Positions 15,978 through 25,299 of a DNA stretch of 48,804 bases are shown here, piece after piece. A model generated the notes under the pieces. That model was given only the letters and a program-made list of their open reading frames with translations, ran no database searches and was not told where the DNA came from. This stretch comes from Anaerolineae bacterium (GTDB lineage Bacteria; Chloroflexota; Anaerolineae; JACIWR01), in contig JANLFX010000015.1 of the NCBI GenBank assembly GCA_024653325.1, positions 1 to 48,804 on the forward strand, written 5' to 3'. The stretch's first letter is position 1, and each line of letters opens with the position of its first letter. Both the position numbers and the translations under genes were made by a program.

Positions 15978-17780
15978 TCAAGGTGCAGGCGTAGGGATGC
16001 CCTTGGCGCGAAGCACATCCTCGCCGATGCCCAGGGCCTGGCACTTCTCCCAGGCGTAGTCCTCTCGTAAAGTTTCCTCGGAATAAATCTCCTGCATGGC
16101 CGCGTACCAGGTCAGGCCGTCGGTGCGCTGGTAATGCCAGTACTCGGTGCCAAGAGTGTCGAATTTCCAGGAATAATCTTCTTCGTCATAGGCGGCGATG
16201 CGTTCCCAGCCATACTTATGGGCGATGGCGGTCAGGTCCACGAAGTAACCCTCCGGCGGGAGCAGGGGTTCGCCGCCTTGCTCGTAAATCTCCGGTTCGA
16301 GACTGCGATCCACGTTCCACCAAAAGCGCCACTCGCCCACGGTCATCGGTTCTCCTTGCGTGCCGTCCTGGGCCGCGCATTTGATGAACAACCGCCAGTG
16401 AATTTGCTGACCGATGTCCTCGCGCACGCGGATCAAACGATTCTCCCCGTTTTCGTCAATCAGGTCGAAGCGTAAATCAACGGCTCGCCCGGCGCGGTGC
16501 CAGCTCAGGTAGCCGTAGGTGCGGCGCGCAGGACCGTAGCGGCGGAACATGTCGCTGACCAGGCCCAGGAAATCGTAACCCGTCTTCTCGGTCACTTCGG
16601 CGCGCCAGGCCTCGTAGGAGTCGGCCACGCGCTCGTTGAGATAGGGCAGAAGAGCGTACCCCGGCGCGCTGACGGGCAACTCGCGCAGGCCCAGGAGACT
16701 GCCCGGCTCCGGTGAGGGAAGGGGAGTGGGTGTGGGGGCCGGGAGGGGGGCGGCGGGCCAGATGGCGTGGGCGACGGTCGGCTGGCGCTGGCCGAAGGTG
16801 GCGGCGGTGAGCTGCCTTGCGCGTTCGCCGGCGGGGTTGGTGGCGAAAAGGTAGACCTCGCCGGGGCGATAGGGGTCGTAGACCTCGAAAGGCTCGCCGC
16901 GCACGTATTTCTCAGCGATAAGGGTCTGCCCGTCTGGTGACCAGGCCGGCGCGCCGTCGTACACGTCGCTGGTGGTGATGCGCTGTTGTTCACTGCCGTC
17001 GGGGTGCATGGTGTACAGTTCGGCGTTGCCATCGCGCCAGGAGACGAAGGCGATAGCCGTGCCGTCGGGCGACCAGGCCGGGAATTCGTCGTCGGCGGGG
17101 TGCTGGGTAAGGTTGTGCAAGGCTCCGGTGGCCAGATCGAGGGTGTATATCTCTTTGTTGCCGTCACGCCAGGTGGTGAAAGCCAGCGTCGAGCCGTCAG
17201 GAGACCAGGCCGGGGCGTAGTCCCCGGCTTTTTCGTTGGTCAGGCGGAGGGGAGCGCTGTCCGCGGTCAAGTCCAACAGGTATAGCTCCAGATTGCCGTC
17301 GCGATACGACTCGAAGGCAATGGCCGTGCCGTCGGGTGACCAGGCCGGGCGCCCGTCGTAGGCCAGGTGGTCGGTCAGGCGGGTCACCGCGCCGCTGACC
17401 ATGTCCAGCAAGTAAAGTTCCCAGTTGCCATCGCGATGGGACTGGAAAGCCAGTCTTCGTCCGTCGGGGCTCCAGGCCGGGGCTTTGTCATCGGCAGGGT
17501 TCTGGGTGAGGTTGACGATAGTGCCGTCGTCCAAATCCAACAGGTAAATTTCGTCGTTGCCTTCGTAATCGGAGACGAAAGCGACGGTCTGCCGGTTCGG
17601 GATCGGAGTGGCGGTGGGTACTGGGGTAGTAGTAGGGGTTGGGGTTGGTGTAGCCCTCACAGTCGCGGATGGGGTCGGCGAGTCGGTTGTCATGTCGGTT
17701 GGCGAGTTGCAGCCGGCGATGATGAGCGCGATCAAAAATGCAATTATGGGCGTTCGTTGGCACATTTGGTCATTAGTCAT
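15978..17780 (-). CDS. Lipoprotein: TolB-type propeller fused to an M15-like peptidase
   Basis: A 600-residue exported lipoprotein (lipobox IAGC, C24) with a Thr/Pro-rich linker, then about five PD40/WD40-like repeats (AWSPDGxxxAF, RDGNxELY) forming a propeller to about residue 310. The C-terminal domain (about 370-600) carries HRAGRAVD and EYWHYQ, matching the HxxGxAxD and WxH-type zinc-ligand motifs of M15 D,D-carboxypeptidase/VanY-like enzymes, so it probably trims peptidoglycan peptides outside the membrane. Its start overlaps the end of the upstream gene inside an AATGACT repeat; ATG 17765 (MCQRT) is an alternative. The M15 call rests on two motifs. Confidence 0.78.
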   Translation of the reverse strand: MTNDQMCQRTPIIAFLIALIIAGCNSPTDMTTDSPTPSATVRATPTPTPTTTPVPTATPIPNRQTVAFVSDYEGNDEIYLLDLDDGTIVNLTQNPADDKAPAWSPDGRRLAFQSHRDGNWELYLLDMVSGAVTRLTDHLAYDGRPAWSPDGTAIAFESYRDGNLELYLLDLTADSAPLRLTNEKAGDYAPAWSPDGSTLAFTTWRDGNKEIYTLDLATGALHNLTQHPADDEFPAWSPDGTAIAFVSWRDGNAELYTMHPDGSEQQRITTSDVYDGAPAWSPDGQTLIAEKYVRGEPFEVYDPYRPGEVYLFATNPAGERARQLTAATFGQRQPTVAHAIWPAAPLPAPTPTPLPSPEPGSLLGLRELPVSAPGYALLPYLNERVADSYEAWRAEVTEKTGYDFLGLVSDMFRRYGPARRTYGYLSWHRAGRAVDLRFDLIDENGENRLIRVREDIGQQIHWRLFIKCAAQDGTQGEPMTVGEWRFWWNVDRSLEPEIYEQGGEPLLPPEGYFVDLTAIAHKYGWERIAAYDEEDYSWKFDTLGTEYWHYQRTDGLTWYAAMQEIYSEETLREDYAWEKCQALGIGEDVLRAKGIPTPAP

Positions 17781-17803
17781 TAGTCATTGAGTCATTGGTC
17801 ATT
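17768..17803. repeat. Tandem AATGACT-type repeat across a gene junction
   Basis: On the minus strand the 7-mer AATGACT/C recurs four to five times. It encodes the MTNDSMTND end of the upstream protein, its TAA stop (17773-17775), and the ATGACTAATGAC start of the next gene, producing an 8-nt overlap of the two frames. Confidence 0.75.
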
Positions 17804-19590
17804 TGATAGGGCGGCCCCATGTTGAAATAGTTGTACACCGTGGCCGACAGGCGGCGGAACAATGGGAAGCACACGTCCCAGTTGATCCAGTCGCTATCCT
17901 GCCACATGAACAGTCCGAAAAGGTAATCGCCGCCGGGCGAGAACACGATCCCCACATCACTGCGCGTGGCGGCCACCCAACCGTGTTTGTGGGCGATGGG
18001 CACCTCCGGCGGGACGCTGGCCCCGATGACGGTGCGCACAGGGTTGGTCTTCAGCCAATCCAGCATCTCGCAGCAGGCCGCAGCGTCCAGGCTATCGGGG
18101 TAGGTCTTCAGCAGCAGTCCTTTGCCCTGGCATCCTTCGTATAGTGCCGTCCACAGGATGACCAGGTCGGCCAGGCGGGTTTGCATCATGGCGTCAGGGT
18201 GGGTGTCAATAGCGGCCTCGGTGGCGGGCACGTTCTTGTCCTCGGGCAGGTCTAACGGCGGCAGGGCGGGCCATTTGGCTCCCCCTTCGACGTAATAGGG
18301 CTGGCGCATGAAGGTGCGAATCATGCCCAGGTCGGCGAAAGTCTGGTTAACGGCTTCAACCCCGGCGATGGCATCCTCGTCCCCGCCGATGCCCATCAGC
18401 ACCAGGTTGGAGGCGGCGTTGTTGCTCTCAGAGATCATGTAGGCGATGTTGCTGCGGATGTCGTCAGGCGGGTCGCCGTTCCAGTGGCGGTAGGCGGTGA
18501 CCAGGATGCCGACCTTGAGCAGGCTCATGCCGGAGTAGACGACGTGCAGGTTGTGGCTGAGGGTTTCTCCGGAGGAAAGGTCGGCCACGTACAGGCTGGT
18601 CACGCCGGGGAACTCGTTGCTGATGTCCAGCAGCAGGGGCTTCAGCCCGTCCTCCAGGCCGAAGTGAGGCGGGTTCACGTTGGTGATGACCAGGGAAACG
18701 GGTACCGGGTCGCCGGAGGCGATGGCCGTCTGGATGCGGGCGATGGAAGCCTCGATGTCGAGCTCGCGGCCCATGCGCCCCGGATCGAAGGTATAGGCGA
18801 CGCGGCTGGCCCCTGGCGGAGTCCACCACTCGGGCCAGCGTGGGTCGGAAGTGAGCGTGGTGGTCAGTACACGCACCGACTCAGGCGGGACACTTACCCG
18901 GGCGGCGATGGGCTCCAACATGATTTTCAACTCGTCCGGGGTCAGGGAGGGCGGCTGGCGGGTATTCACCGGCAGGGTGACGGTTCGCTGCGCCGGGTCG
19001 GTGGACAGGAAGGCGGCGTGGATTTTCTCGACGCCGCCGGTGGTGTCTAGACGGCGTTCCTCCTGGCCGGGGATGAATTGCAGGGCCTGGGCGTCCAGAG
19101 TATGCTCGCGCATGGGTTGGTTGATCTCAGTGGCCAGCCTGTCCAGGAAGGCACTCACCAGCGTTTCGTCCAGGTGGGTCTGCAAAGGGATGTCCACATC
19201 CAGTGGCGGCGGGGTGCCGAACAGGAAATCGCCGAAGGTGAGGTCGGCGTTCAGGTTGGTGGCGGCCTGTACCATCGCTGTTACATCTACCTCAAAGCCG
19301 GCTTTCTCGGCGGAGAGGGTGGTTTCCTGGTCGAGATAGCTCAAGGTCACCGGCGCTTCCAGCGGGGCAGCGATTTTCTCGTTGACCAGAGTGGTGGCCT
19401 CGTCGGCGGTCAGGCCGCCCACGTCCAGGCCGGCGATGTGCACGCCGGGCGGAATGCGGGTGGGGTAAGTCTGGTAGACGCTGTAGCGCCAGCCGAGGAA
19501 AGCGACCGCGGCCAGGGCGATCACGGCGAGGGTGGTCGGTGCGAGTTGACGTTTTCTGTTCTGTGGTTTTCGGTTGTCTTGATCGGTCAT
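17773..19590 (-). CDS. Peptidoglycan-binding serine hydrolase, beta-lactamase class A-like
   Basis: A 605-residue membrane-anchored protein: a cytoplasmic basic stretch, one membrane span (about 20-36), two PG_binding_4/VanW-associated domains (about 45-300) and a beta-lactamase2-type domain (about 320-595). Active-site motifs are SLLK (S356-K359), SNN (S389-N391) and an HKHGW in place of KTG. This arrangement suggests a transpeptidase/carboxypeptidase-like or penicillin-interacting enzyme acting on the cell wall. A paralogue lies at 42589-44034. The first gene of a two-gene unit with the M15 lipoprotein; promoter at 19633-19661. The last nine residues are made by the AATGACT repeat and look recently added. 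Confidence 0.85.
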   Translation of the reverse strand: MTDQDNRKPQNRKRQLAPTTLAVIALAAVAFLGWRYSVYQTYPTRIPPGVHIAGLDVGGLTADEATTLVNEKIAAPLEAPVTLSYLDQETTLSAEKAGFEVDVTAMVQAATNLNADLTFGDFLFGTPPPLDVDIPLQTHLDETLVSAFLDRLATEINQPMREHTLDAQALQFIPGQEERRLDTTGGVEKIHAAFLSTDPAQRTVTLPVNTRQPPSLTPDELKIMLEPIAARVSVPPESVRVLTTTLTSDPRWPEWWTPPGASRVAYTFDPGRMGRELDIEASIARIQTAIASGDPVPVSLVITNVNPPHFGLEDGLKPLLLDISNEFPGVTSLYVADLSSGETLSHNLHVVYSGMSLLKVGILVTAYRHWNGDPPDDIRSNIAYMISESNNAASNLVLMGIGGDEDAIAGVEAVNQTFADLGMIRTFMRQPYYVEGGAKWPALPPLDLPEDKNVPATEAAIDTHPDAMMQTRLADLVILWTALYEGCQGKGLLLKTYPDSLDAAACCEMLDWLKTNPVRTVIGASVPPEVPIAHKHGWVAATRSDVGIVFSPGGDYLFGLFMWQDSDWINWDVCFPLFRRLSATVYNYFNMGPPYQMTNDSMTND

Positions 19591-19632
19591 TTGCTCTTTT
19601 CGGTAGTGGCGGATGCATTCTTAAACGCGCGT

Positions 19633-19661
19633 ATTTTACCACACTATGCCCCTGAGTACAA
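19633..19661 (-). promoter_or_regulatory. Promoter of the serine hydrolase gene
   Basis: On the minus strand TTGTAC (19661-19656), a 17-bp spacer and TAAAAT (19638-19633), about 43 bp before the start codon. Confidence 0.5.
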
Positions 19662-19686
19662 GGAGCTCGAGCATAATCCGCTTAAA

Positions 19687-19715
19687 GTGCGACGCACTTC
19701 CGAAGTGCGTCGCAC
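19687..19715. terminator. Palindrome copy C after the GH65 gene
   Basis: GTGCGACGCACTT (19687-19699) and AAGTGCGTCGCAC (19703-19715) are exact inverse repeats with a 3-nt loop, 3 bp after the stop of the GH65 gene at the end of the long sugar operon. Confidence 0.65.
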
Positions 19716-19718
19716 CTC

Positions 19719-21902
19719 TTAGCTTTCCAGGGAGCACTGCCTGGTTTCACCCCGATAGCGGATCGTGAAGGAGAGCTTTTTCCAATGGGAGGGTAGGCGG
19801 GGATGCACTATCGGCCCCTGTGGGGTGAGCTTAAGCCCGGCGAAGCCAAAGATCACCGCCTGCCACAATCCACCGGCCGAGGCGGCGTGGATACCCGCGT
19901 CGGCGTTGCCACGCACGTCGTGCAGGTCGGCGCGGGCAGCGCGCATGAAATGCTCGTAAGCTCTCTCTATCTCCCCCAGTTGACAACCCAAGATAGCGTG
20001 CACGGCCGGGCCGAGGGACGAGCCGAAGGCGTGGTCGGTGCGCGGTTCATAATAATCCCAGTTGACTCGCTTGGTAGCTTGATCGTATTCATCGTCCAGC
20101 ATGTAGAGCAGCATCAGCACGTCAGGCTGCTTGAGCACCTGCACTTTCTGGGCCCCCTCGATGCCCAGTAATCCCTGTACGGATTGAGTACGCGGTTCCA
20201 GGCTGGTCAGGTCGAGGTCCTCCAGGTCGAAGAAGCCGTCAAATTGTTCCATCAGCCCGGTCTCGGTGTTTTGGGCAATGTAGATGCGGTCAATCACGTC
20301 CTGCCAATGGACCAGCCGCTCGGGGGTCAGGTGCAGGCGTTGTGCCAGTTCGCTCGCCTTGTCGGGATGGGTCTCTTGTAGCCAGGATAGGGTGTGCAGG
20401 GCAGTACGCAGATGCCATTGTACCATGCGGTTGGTAAAGACCGAATTGTTCACGTGTTCGTGGTTCTCGTCGGGGCCAATGACGTCGTTGATCTCATAGC
20501 GGTCTTCTCTGCCGTTGAACTCGACCCGGCTGCCCCAAAAGACCGCCGTGTCCAGGATGATCTCGGCTCCATAGTTGACGAAGAAATCCTCGTCGCCGGT
20601 CACCTGCCAGTATCGCCACACGGCATAAGCCACGTCGGCTGAGATGTGCTGCTCGATCTCTCCACACCAGATCCGCACCACCCTGCCGTCGGCCAGGGGA
20701 ACCCAGTGGGGTGTCGTTTCTTCGCCGCTGGGCACGCTTTCCCAAGGATACATCGCTCCCTGGTATCCTGCCCGTCGGGCTTTGTCCCGCGCGCCGGGCA
20801 GGGTGTGATAGCGATACATGAGTAAGTTGCGGGCCAGGTGAGGTAGGGTGAAAGCCAGGAAGGGCACGATGAAAATGTCGGTATCCCAGAACACGTGCCC
20901 CCGATAGTCGAAACCGCTCAGGGTCTTGGCCGGGATGCTCACCCGGTCGTCGTGACGCGGGGTGGCGATGAGCAACTGGAAGAGGCTGAAGCGCAGGGCG
21001 AGTTGCGCCTCGTCGTCCCCTTCGATGACCACGTCGCAGACCCGCCAGTACTCGTCCCATTCTCTCACGTGCTCGGCCCACAGCGCGTCGTAGCCACGGG
21101 CGATAGCTTCAGCGAGCTTTTCCAGCACCGCCGCGGCCGGATTTGAAATATCGCGGGAGGTGTACATTGTTACCAGTTTGGTGGCGGTGGCCGTCTGGCC
21201 CTGGGCCAGGTGAAAACGGGCGATCACCTGCGGGCAGTTGGGACAATCATGGGGTGCATAGCTCACGTTTTCCACGCCCTCGACGGTCAGGTAGACAGCC
21301 TGGCAAAGGTCAATGCCGCTGGTACGAGTGCGGCTGTGCAGAGTGGCAATTTGCGGTGCAGGGTAGCCCTGGGTCATGCGCTGCCAATGCAGCAGGCCCA
21401 TGTTGGACTGGAGGGCACAGGGGTTTTCTACCAGGCCATCCAGTCCGGCGCGCAACTCTATCTCGCCGCTGAAGTTCAGCGCGGTAACGGTGTAGCGAAT
21501 GGCGAGCAGGTGCTCATCGGCCAGACTGGCCCAGCGTTCGATAGTGATGTCCACACTCTGGCCACCGGGGCTGCGCCAGCGCAACTGGCGGGTCAGCAGG
21601 CCGGTGCGCAGGTGCAGCGTGCGCAGGTAGTTTGTCACCAAGCCGTGGTTCATGGCGAACCGCTGGCCTTCGACGAAAAGGCTAAAAGGTAACCAATCGG
21701 GGGCGTTGACCAGTTCGGTGTGAATGATGGGCGCGTCATCAAACACGCCGTGGATGAGCGTCGCCTGCCGATCCCCCGGATAACGCTCTTCGAACGTGCC
21801 CCGTGTGCCCAGGTAGCCGTTGCCGATGGTGAAAATTGTCTCGCTATGGTGCTGGCGTTCTGCTTCAAAGGTATCCTCGTGCACCACCCAGGTAGAATCC
21901 AT
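19719..21902 (-). CDS. GH65 disaccharide phosphorylase
   Basis: A 727-residue glycoside hydrolase family 65 protein, full length: N-terminal beta-sandwich beginning with the family pattern FTIGNGYLGTRGTFEE, an (alpha/alpha)6 barrel, and a C-terminal beta domain. The general acid is E479 in GPDENHEHVNNS. Family members split maltose, trehalose, kojibiose or nigerose with phosphate, releasing beta-glucose 1-phosphate with inversion. There is no signal peptide, so it acts in the cytoplasm. The beta-phosphoglucomutase-like gene directly upstream would turn beta-glucose 1-phosphate into glucose 6-phosphate, a classic pairing that supports phosphorylase rather than hydrolase activity. The exact disaccharide cannot be read from sequence. 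Confidence 0.9.
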   Translation of the reverse strand: MDSTWVVHEDTFEAERQHHSETIFTIGNGYLGTRGTFEERYPGDRQATLIHGVFDDAPIIHTELVNAPDWLPFSLFVEGQRFAMNHGLVTNYLRTLHLRTGLLTRQLRWRSPGGQSVDITIERWASLADEHLLAIRYTVTALNFSGEIELRAGLDGLVENPCALQSNMGLLHWQRMTQGYPAPQIATLHSRTRTSGIDLCQAVYLTVEGVENVSYAPHDCPNCPQVIARFHLAQGQTATATKLVTMYTSRDISNPAAAVLEKLAEAIARGYDALWAEHVREWDEYWRVCDVVIEGDDEAQLALRFSLFQLLIATPRHDDRVSIPAKTLSGFDYRGHVFWDTDIFIVPFLAFTLPHLARNLLMYRYHTLPGARDKARRAGYQGAMYPWESVPSGEETTPHWVPLADGRVVRIWCGEIEQHISADVAYAVWRYWQVTGDEDFFVNYGAEIILDTAVFWGSRVEFNGREDRYEINDVIGPDENHEHVNNSVFTNRMVQWHLRTALHTLSWLQETHPDKASELAQRLHLTPERLVHWQDVIDRIYIAQNTETGLMEQFDGFFDLEDLDLTSLEPRTQSVQGLLGIEGAQKVQVLKQPDVLMLLYMLDDEYDQATKRVNWDYYEPRTDHAFGSSLGPAVHAILGCQLGEIERAYEHFMRAARADLHDVRGNADAGIHAASAGGLWQAVIFGFAGLKLTPQGPIVHPRLPSHWKKLSFTIRYRGETRQCSLES

Positions 21903-21925
21903 TCTTGCCTCTGTAAGCTGTAATT

Positions 21926-21970
21926 GACGTGAAACGTAAGGACGTGAAACGTAAGGACGTGAAACGTGAG
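21926..21970. repeat. Three tandem 15-bp units, CGTGAAACGT family
   Basis: GACGTGAAACGTAAG occurs at 21926-21940 and 21941-21955, and GACGTGAAACGTGAG at 21956-21970. It fills the 73-bp gap between the phosphoglucomutase-like and GH65 genes. There are no spacers, so it is not a CRISPR array. Confidence 0.75.
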
Positions 21971-21975
21971 AGAGT

Positions 21976-22746
21976 TTACAGTATCCACATTATCTCGTCC
22001 AGACGGCTTACGATCCAGTCGGCACCGGCTGCTTCCAGGCCAGGCCGATCGCCGAAACGGGCCACGCCGATGCAGGCCATGCCACCGGCCTTGGCTGCCT
22101 GTACGCCGGCGACGGCATCCTCAATGACGATGCACTCTGCAGGCGGCAGGTCCAGCTCGCGGGCGGCAGTGAGGAAGATTTCAGGGTGGGGCTTGCCCTG
22201 GGTGAAAGTCTGCCCGCACAGGTTGGCGTCGAACAGGTCAATGAGCATCGTATCTGGGCCCACAAAATCGTAGCGCAGCCCTTCTGCCTGGCAGAAAGCC
22301 GACATGGAGACCCGCTTCAGCATGGCGTTGGCGTTCTTCGAGGAAGAGGCCGCCGCCAGCCTGTGCCCCTTCGAGCGGGCGAGCAAAGCGAAGTGCAGGG
22401 CGTCGTTGTAGGCCGTGAATTCGCCACGCTCAATGAGTGAGACGATGAGTGCCTGCTTGCGCTCGGCCAGACGCCGGGCGCGGGCGCCGTCGGGGTCGGG
22501 CACGTGGAAGCAGGCCAGCAGCGATTGCGCCCCGCTCAGGCGTGGCTTTCCTGCCACGTGGGCCTGGTATAATGCATTCGTGTATTTATCCGGCGCGTAG
22601 TCGGTGGTGGGACGGATATCCTGCCACTCGGTCTCCATGAGCAGCTTCAACGTCTCCCCCCACGCTCGTTCATGTGGCGAATCCACCAGCACGCCGTCTA
22701 CGTCGAAAATCAGCCCGCGCAAGTTTTTCTCCTGGTACTCACCCAT
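21976..22746 (-). CDS. Beta-phosphoglucomutase-like HAD enzyme
   Basis: A 256-residue HAD-superfamily protein with motif I DVDGVLVD (nucleophile and general acid Asp), motif II SSSKN, motif [11 protein letters not shown] and motif IV IEDAVAG. The helical cap between motifs I and II is of the beta-phosphoglucomutase/sugar-phosphatase type. Adjacent to GH65 it most likely interconverts beta-glucose 1-phosphate and glucose 6-phosphate; a hexitol or sugar phosphatase cannot be excluded. Its start overlaps the end of the GH130 gene by 8 nt (22739-22746), so it is co-translated. Confidence 0.82.
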   Translation of the reverse strand: MGEYQEKNLRGLIFDVDGVLVDSPHERAWGETLKLLMETEWQDIRPTTDYAPDKYTNALYQAHVAGKPRLSGAQSLLACFHVPDPDGARARRLAERKQALIVSLIERGEFTAYNDALHFALLARSKGHRLAAASSSKNANAMLKRVSMSAFCQAEGLRYDFVGPDTMLIDLFDANLCGQTFTQGKPHPEIFLTAARELDLPPAECIVIEDAVAGVQAAKAGGMACIGVARFGDRPGLEAAGADWIVSRLDEIMWIL

Positions 22747-23623
22747 ACCGGGCGTAGTCGAGTAGCTCGTCGAAGGGAGCTGTCGCCAGGCCGATCACGC
22801 GGTCGGCGCCGCCATAGTACACGTACACCGTGCCGTCCACCACTGGGTTGGCGCAGGAGAAAACCACGTTGGGTATGTCGCCTTTGAGTTCCCACGGCTC
22901 CTGTGGCTCGAAAATCGGCTCGGCAGGACGATGGATGATGCACGCCGGATCGTCCAGGTCCAGCAGGCACGCGCCTAACCGGTAGACGTGATCGTGGTCG
23001 TAGGCGTGATAGATAACCAGCCAGCCATGCTCAGTCTCAATGGGTACGCCTCCAGCCCCGATGCGTTTGCAGTCCCACCAGTTATCCTCGCGCGGCCCCA
23101 TGAGGGGCTGAAAGTCCGTCCACGTTTGCAGGTCGTCGCTGTAGGCCAGCCACATACCTGGCGGGCGGCGGTGAAAGGTGACATAGCGGCCTTTAATGCG
23201 ACGGGGGAAAAGGACGTGGTCTTTGTTGTCCTCCTCTGTCACCAGCGGCCCCATTCTCTCCCAGGCGATAAGGTTGGTGCTTTGGGCGAACATCGGTGTG
23301 ATTCCCCGGGGTGAATAGGCGGTGTAGGTCATGATGAAGCGCTCTTCGTCGGCCAGGCAGGTGACACGGGGGTCCTCGACGCCGCGCGTCTCCCACTTAT
23401 CCTGCGGGGAGAGGATGGGCTGCTGCAGGCGATTGAAGTGGACACCGTCCGTGCTGACGGCGTAGCCGATGCGGCTGATGTAGTCCAGTCCCTGGGCGCG
23501 GTAGAACATGTGAAACAGACCGTTGTGGTGAACGACGGCACAGTTGAACACGTTGAGCGATTCCCACTCGTTAAAGGGGTTAGGCTTGAGGATGGGATTA
23601 TCGGGATGGCGTTGTAGTTTCAT
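22739..23623 (-). CDS. GH130 beta-mannoside (or related) phosphorylase
   Basis: A 294-residue five-bladed propeller enzyme of family GH130. Hallmarks: [10 protein letters not shown] at the N-terminus, the catalytic general acid Asp in GVEDPR (D84), DCKRIGAGG and the terminal YYGGAD. These enzymes phosphorolyse beta-1,2- or beta-1,4-mannosides to mannose 1-phosphate; some members are hydrolases. No signal peptide. I place the start at ATG 23623, which gives the usual family N-terminus and has GGAGG 11 nt upstream; the frame extends to a GTG at 23650 that overlaps the stop of the GH13 gene. Part of the sugar operon. Confidence 0.86.
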   Translation of the reverse strand: MKLQRHPDNPILKPNPFNEWESLNVFNCAVVHHNGLFHMFYRAQGLDYISRIGYAVSTDGVHFNRLQQPILSPQDKWETRGVEDPRVTCLADEERFIMTYTAYSPRGITPMFAQSTNLIAWERMGPLVTEEDNKDHVLFPRRIKGRYVTFHRRPPGMWLAYSDDLQTWTDFQPLMGPREDNWWDCKRIGAGGVPIETEHGWLVIYHAYDHDHVYRLGACLLDLDDPACIIHRPAEPIFEPQEPWELKGDIPNVVFSCANPVVDGTVYVYYGGADRVIGLATAPFDELLDYARYG

Positions 23624-23646
23624 GAGCTTGATCGCCTCCATAGTCT

Positions 23647-25266
23647 TCACAGTTCAACGATGACGCCCTCATGGGGCCGGAGTTCAAAGCCAGATGGAGA
23701 AATGCTTTCCTGCCGGTCCAGGGAAGTGGATATGACAATCTGGCCTGCGTTTTCACCGGGAATTGAGACCTGGCGCTGGTCATCGGCAAAGTTGAGCGCG
23801 ATCAGGCGTCGTTCGTCACCAGCTACCCGCAGATAAACAAAACAGTCGTCGTTGCTGTCCAACGAGTGGTAGCTGCCTCCGTAGAGGGCCGGGCTTCCCC
23901 GGCGATACCAGAGCAGTCGCCGGTAGAGGTTTAGTATCGAAGTGGGGTCGGCCGACTGGGCAGCCACGTTCCGCATGGCATAATCGTTCGAGACTGGCAG
24001 CCAGGGCTTGGCGCGGGAAAAGCCCGCGTTGGGACTGGCGTCCCATTGCATGGGCGTGCGGCCCACATCGCGGGTGCGCTCCGCGCCCAGGTTGATCCCC
24101 AATGGATCCTGGATTTTCTCCGGTGGGATGACGCCATTTTCCAGGCCCAGTTCGTCGCCGTAGTACAGCGTCGGCGTGCCGCGCAGGGTGAGCAGCATCA
24201 TGGCCGCCACGCGTGCCTGAGCCTGCCCACCGAGGCGCGAGGCCAATCGTGGGGAGTCATGATTGCCCAGCACGTAGTTGGGCCAGGCAAAGGCTGGCAG
24301 AGCGGCTTCCAGCTCATCTACCGAGCGGTGTATGGCCTGGGCCTGCCAAGGTAGCGCCATCAAGCGAAAGTTGAACGGCAGGTGCAGGCCGTCATTGTTC
24401 TCACCGTAGTATCTGATCCAGCGTGGCAGTTCGAACCACAATTCACCAATGCCACAACGGTTTCCGTACTCGTCGAGCAACTGGCGAAAGTCGCGGATGA
24501 TCTCGTGGACCTCATCTTGATCCTGGTTGTAGACGTGCAACTGCCGGCCAAAGATGTCGTTGGGCGGCAGGTTCGGATCGGCATCAGGGTTGGGTGGGTT
24601 GTCGCGCAGTTCGGCGTCCTTGATGAGCAGGCCGACCACGTCCATGCGAAAGCCGTCCACGCCCCGCTCCAGCCAAAAGCGGAGCACGTCCATCATGGCC
24701 GCTCGCACCTCTGGGTTGCGCCAGTTTAGTTCGGGTTGCTCTTTCAGGAATTGGTGAAGGTAGTACTGGCCGGTTGTCTCATCCCACGTCCAGGCCGGGC
24801 CACCGAAGGCACTGCCCCAGTTGTTGGGCGGACCCCCCTCCGGCCCGGGATCGCGCCAGATGTACCAATCGCGCTTGGGGTTATCCAGGCTGCGGCGAGA
24901 TTCGATGAACCAGGGGTGCTGGTCCGAGGTGTGGTTGGGCACGTAATCAAGGATGATCTTGATACCCCGCCGGTGGGCTTCGGTTATCAACCGGTCGAAG
25001 GTCGCCAGGTCGCCGAAAAGGGGATGGATGGCGCAATAATCAGCCACGTCGTAGCCGAAATCGGCCATGGGCGAGGGATAAATAGGGCTCAACCAGATGG
25101 CGTCAATTCCGAGGGATGCCGGCGTGCCATCATTCAGATAATCGAGCTTCTCGATGATGCCTGCCAGGTCACCAATGCCGTTGCCAGTCGTATCTTTGAA
25201 GCTGCGCGGGTAAATCTGATAGATCACGCCGCGCTGCCACCAACGAAGATTTTGGTCGTTTTTCAT
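23647..25266 (-). CDS. GH13 alpha-glucosidase / oligo-1,6-glucosidase-like
   Basis: A 539-residue GH13 enzyme with all catalytic motifs: DYVPNH (region I), GFRMD (nucleophile D209), GELWFE (acid/base E275) and NHDSPR (transition-state Asp D337). The N-terminus [15 protein letters not shown] and the C-terminal beta domain are typical of intracellular alpha-glucosidases and oligo-1,6-glucosidases (GH13_30/31 group). It would hydrolyse imported alpha-glucosides. ATG 25266 is chosen; an in-frame TTG at 25284 is possible. 33 bp separate it from the YesL-like gene upstream. Confidence 0.88.
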   Translation of the reverse strand: MKNDQNLRWWQRGVIYQIYPRSFKDTTGNGIGDLAGIIEKLDYLNDGTPASLGIDAIWLSPIYPSPMADFGYDVADYCAIHPLFGDLATFDRLITEAHRRGIKIILDYVPNHTSDQHPWFIESRRSLDNPKRDWYIWRDPGPEGGPPNNWGSAFGGPAWTWDETTGQYYLHQFLKEQPELNWRNPEVRAAMMDVLRFWLERGVDGFRMDVVGLLIKDAELRDNPPNPDADPNLPPNDIFGRQLHVYNQDQDEVHEIIRDFRQLLDEYGNRCGIGELWFELPRWIRYYGENNDGLHLPFNFRLMALPWQAQAIHRSVDELEAALPAFAWPNYVLGNHDSPRLASRLGGQAQARVAAMMLLTLRGTPTLYYGDELGLENGVIPPEKIQDPLGINLGAERTRDVGRTPMQWDASPNAGFSRAKPWLPVSNDYAMRNVAAQSADPTSILNLYRRLLWYRRGSPALYGGSYHSLDSNDDCFVYLRVAGDERRLIALNFADDQRQVSIPGENAGQIVISTSLDRQESISPSGFELRPHEGVIVEL

Positions 25267-25299
25267 ACGTGAAGTCTCTGTCAATCGTTATTACTCGTA

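Noticed and set aside
21926-21970. Tandem 15-bp repeats as a CRISPR array
   Set aside because: The units abut without spacers and are too short.
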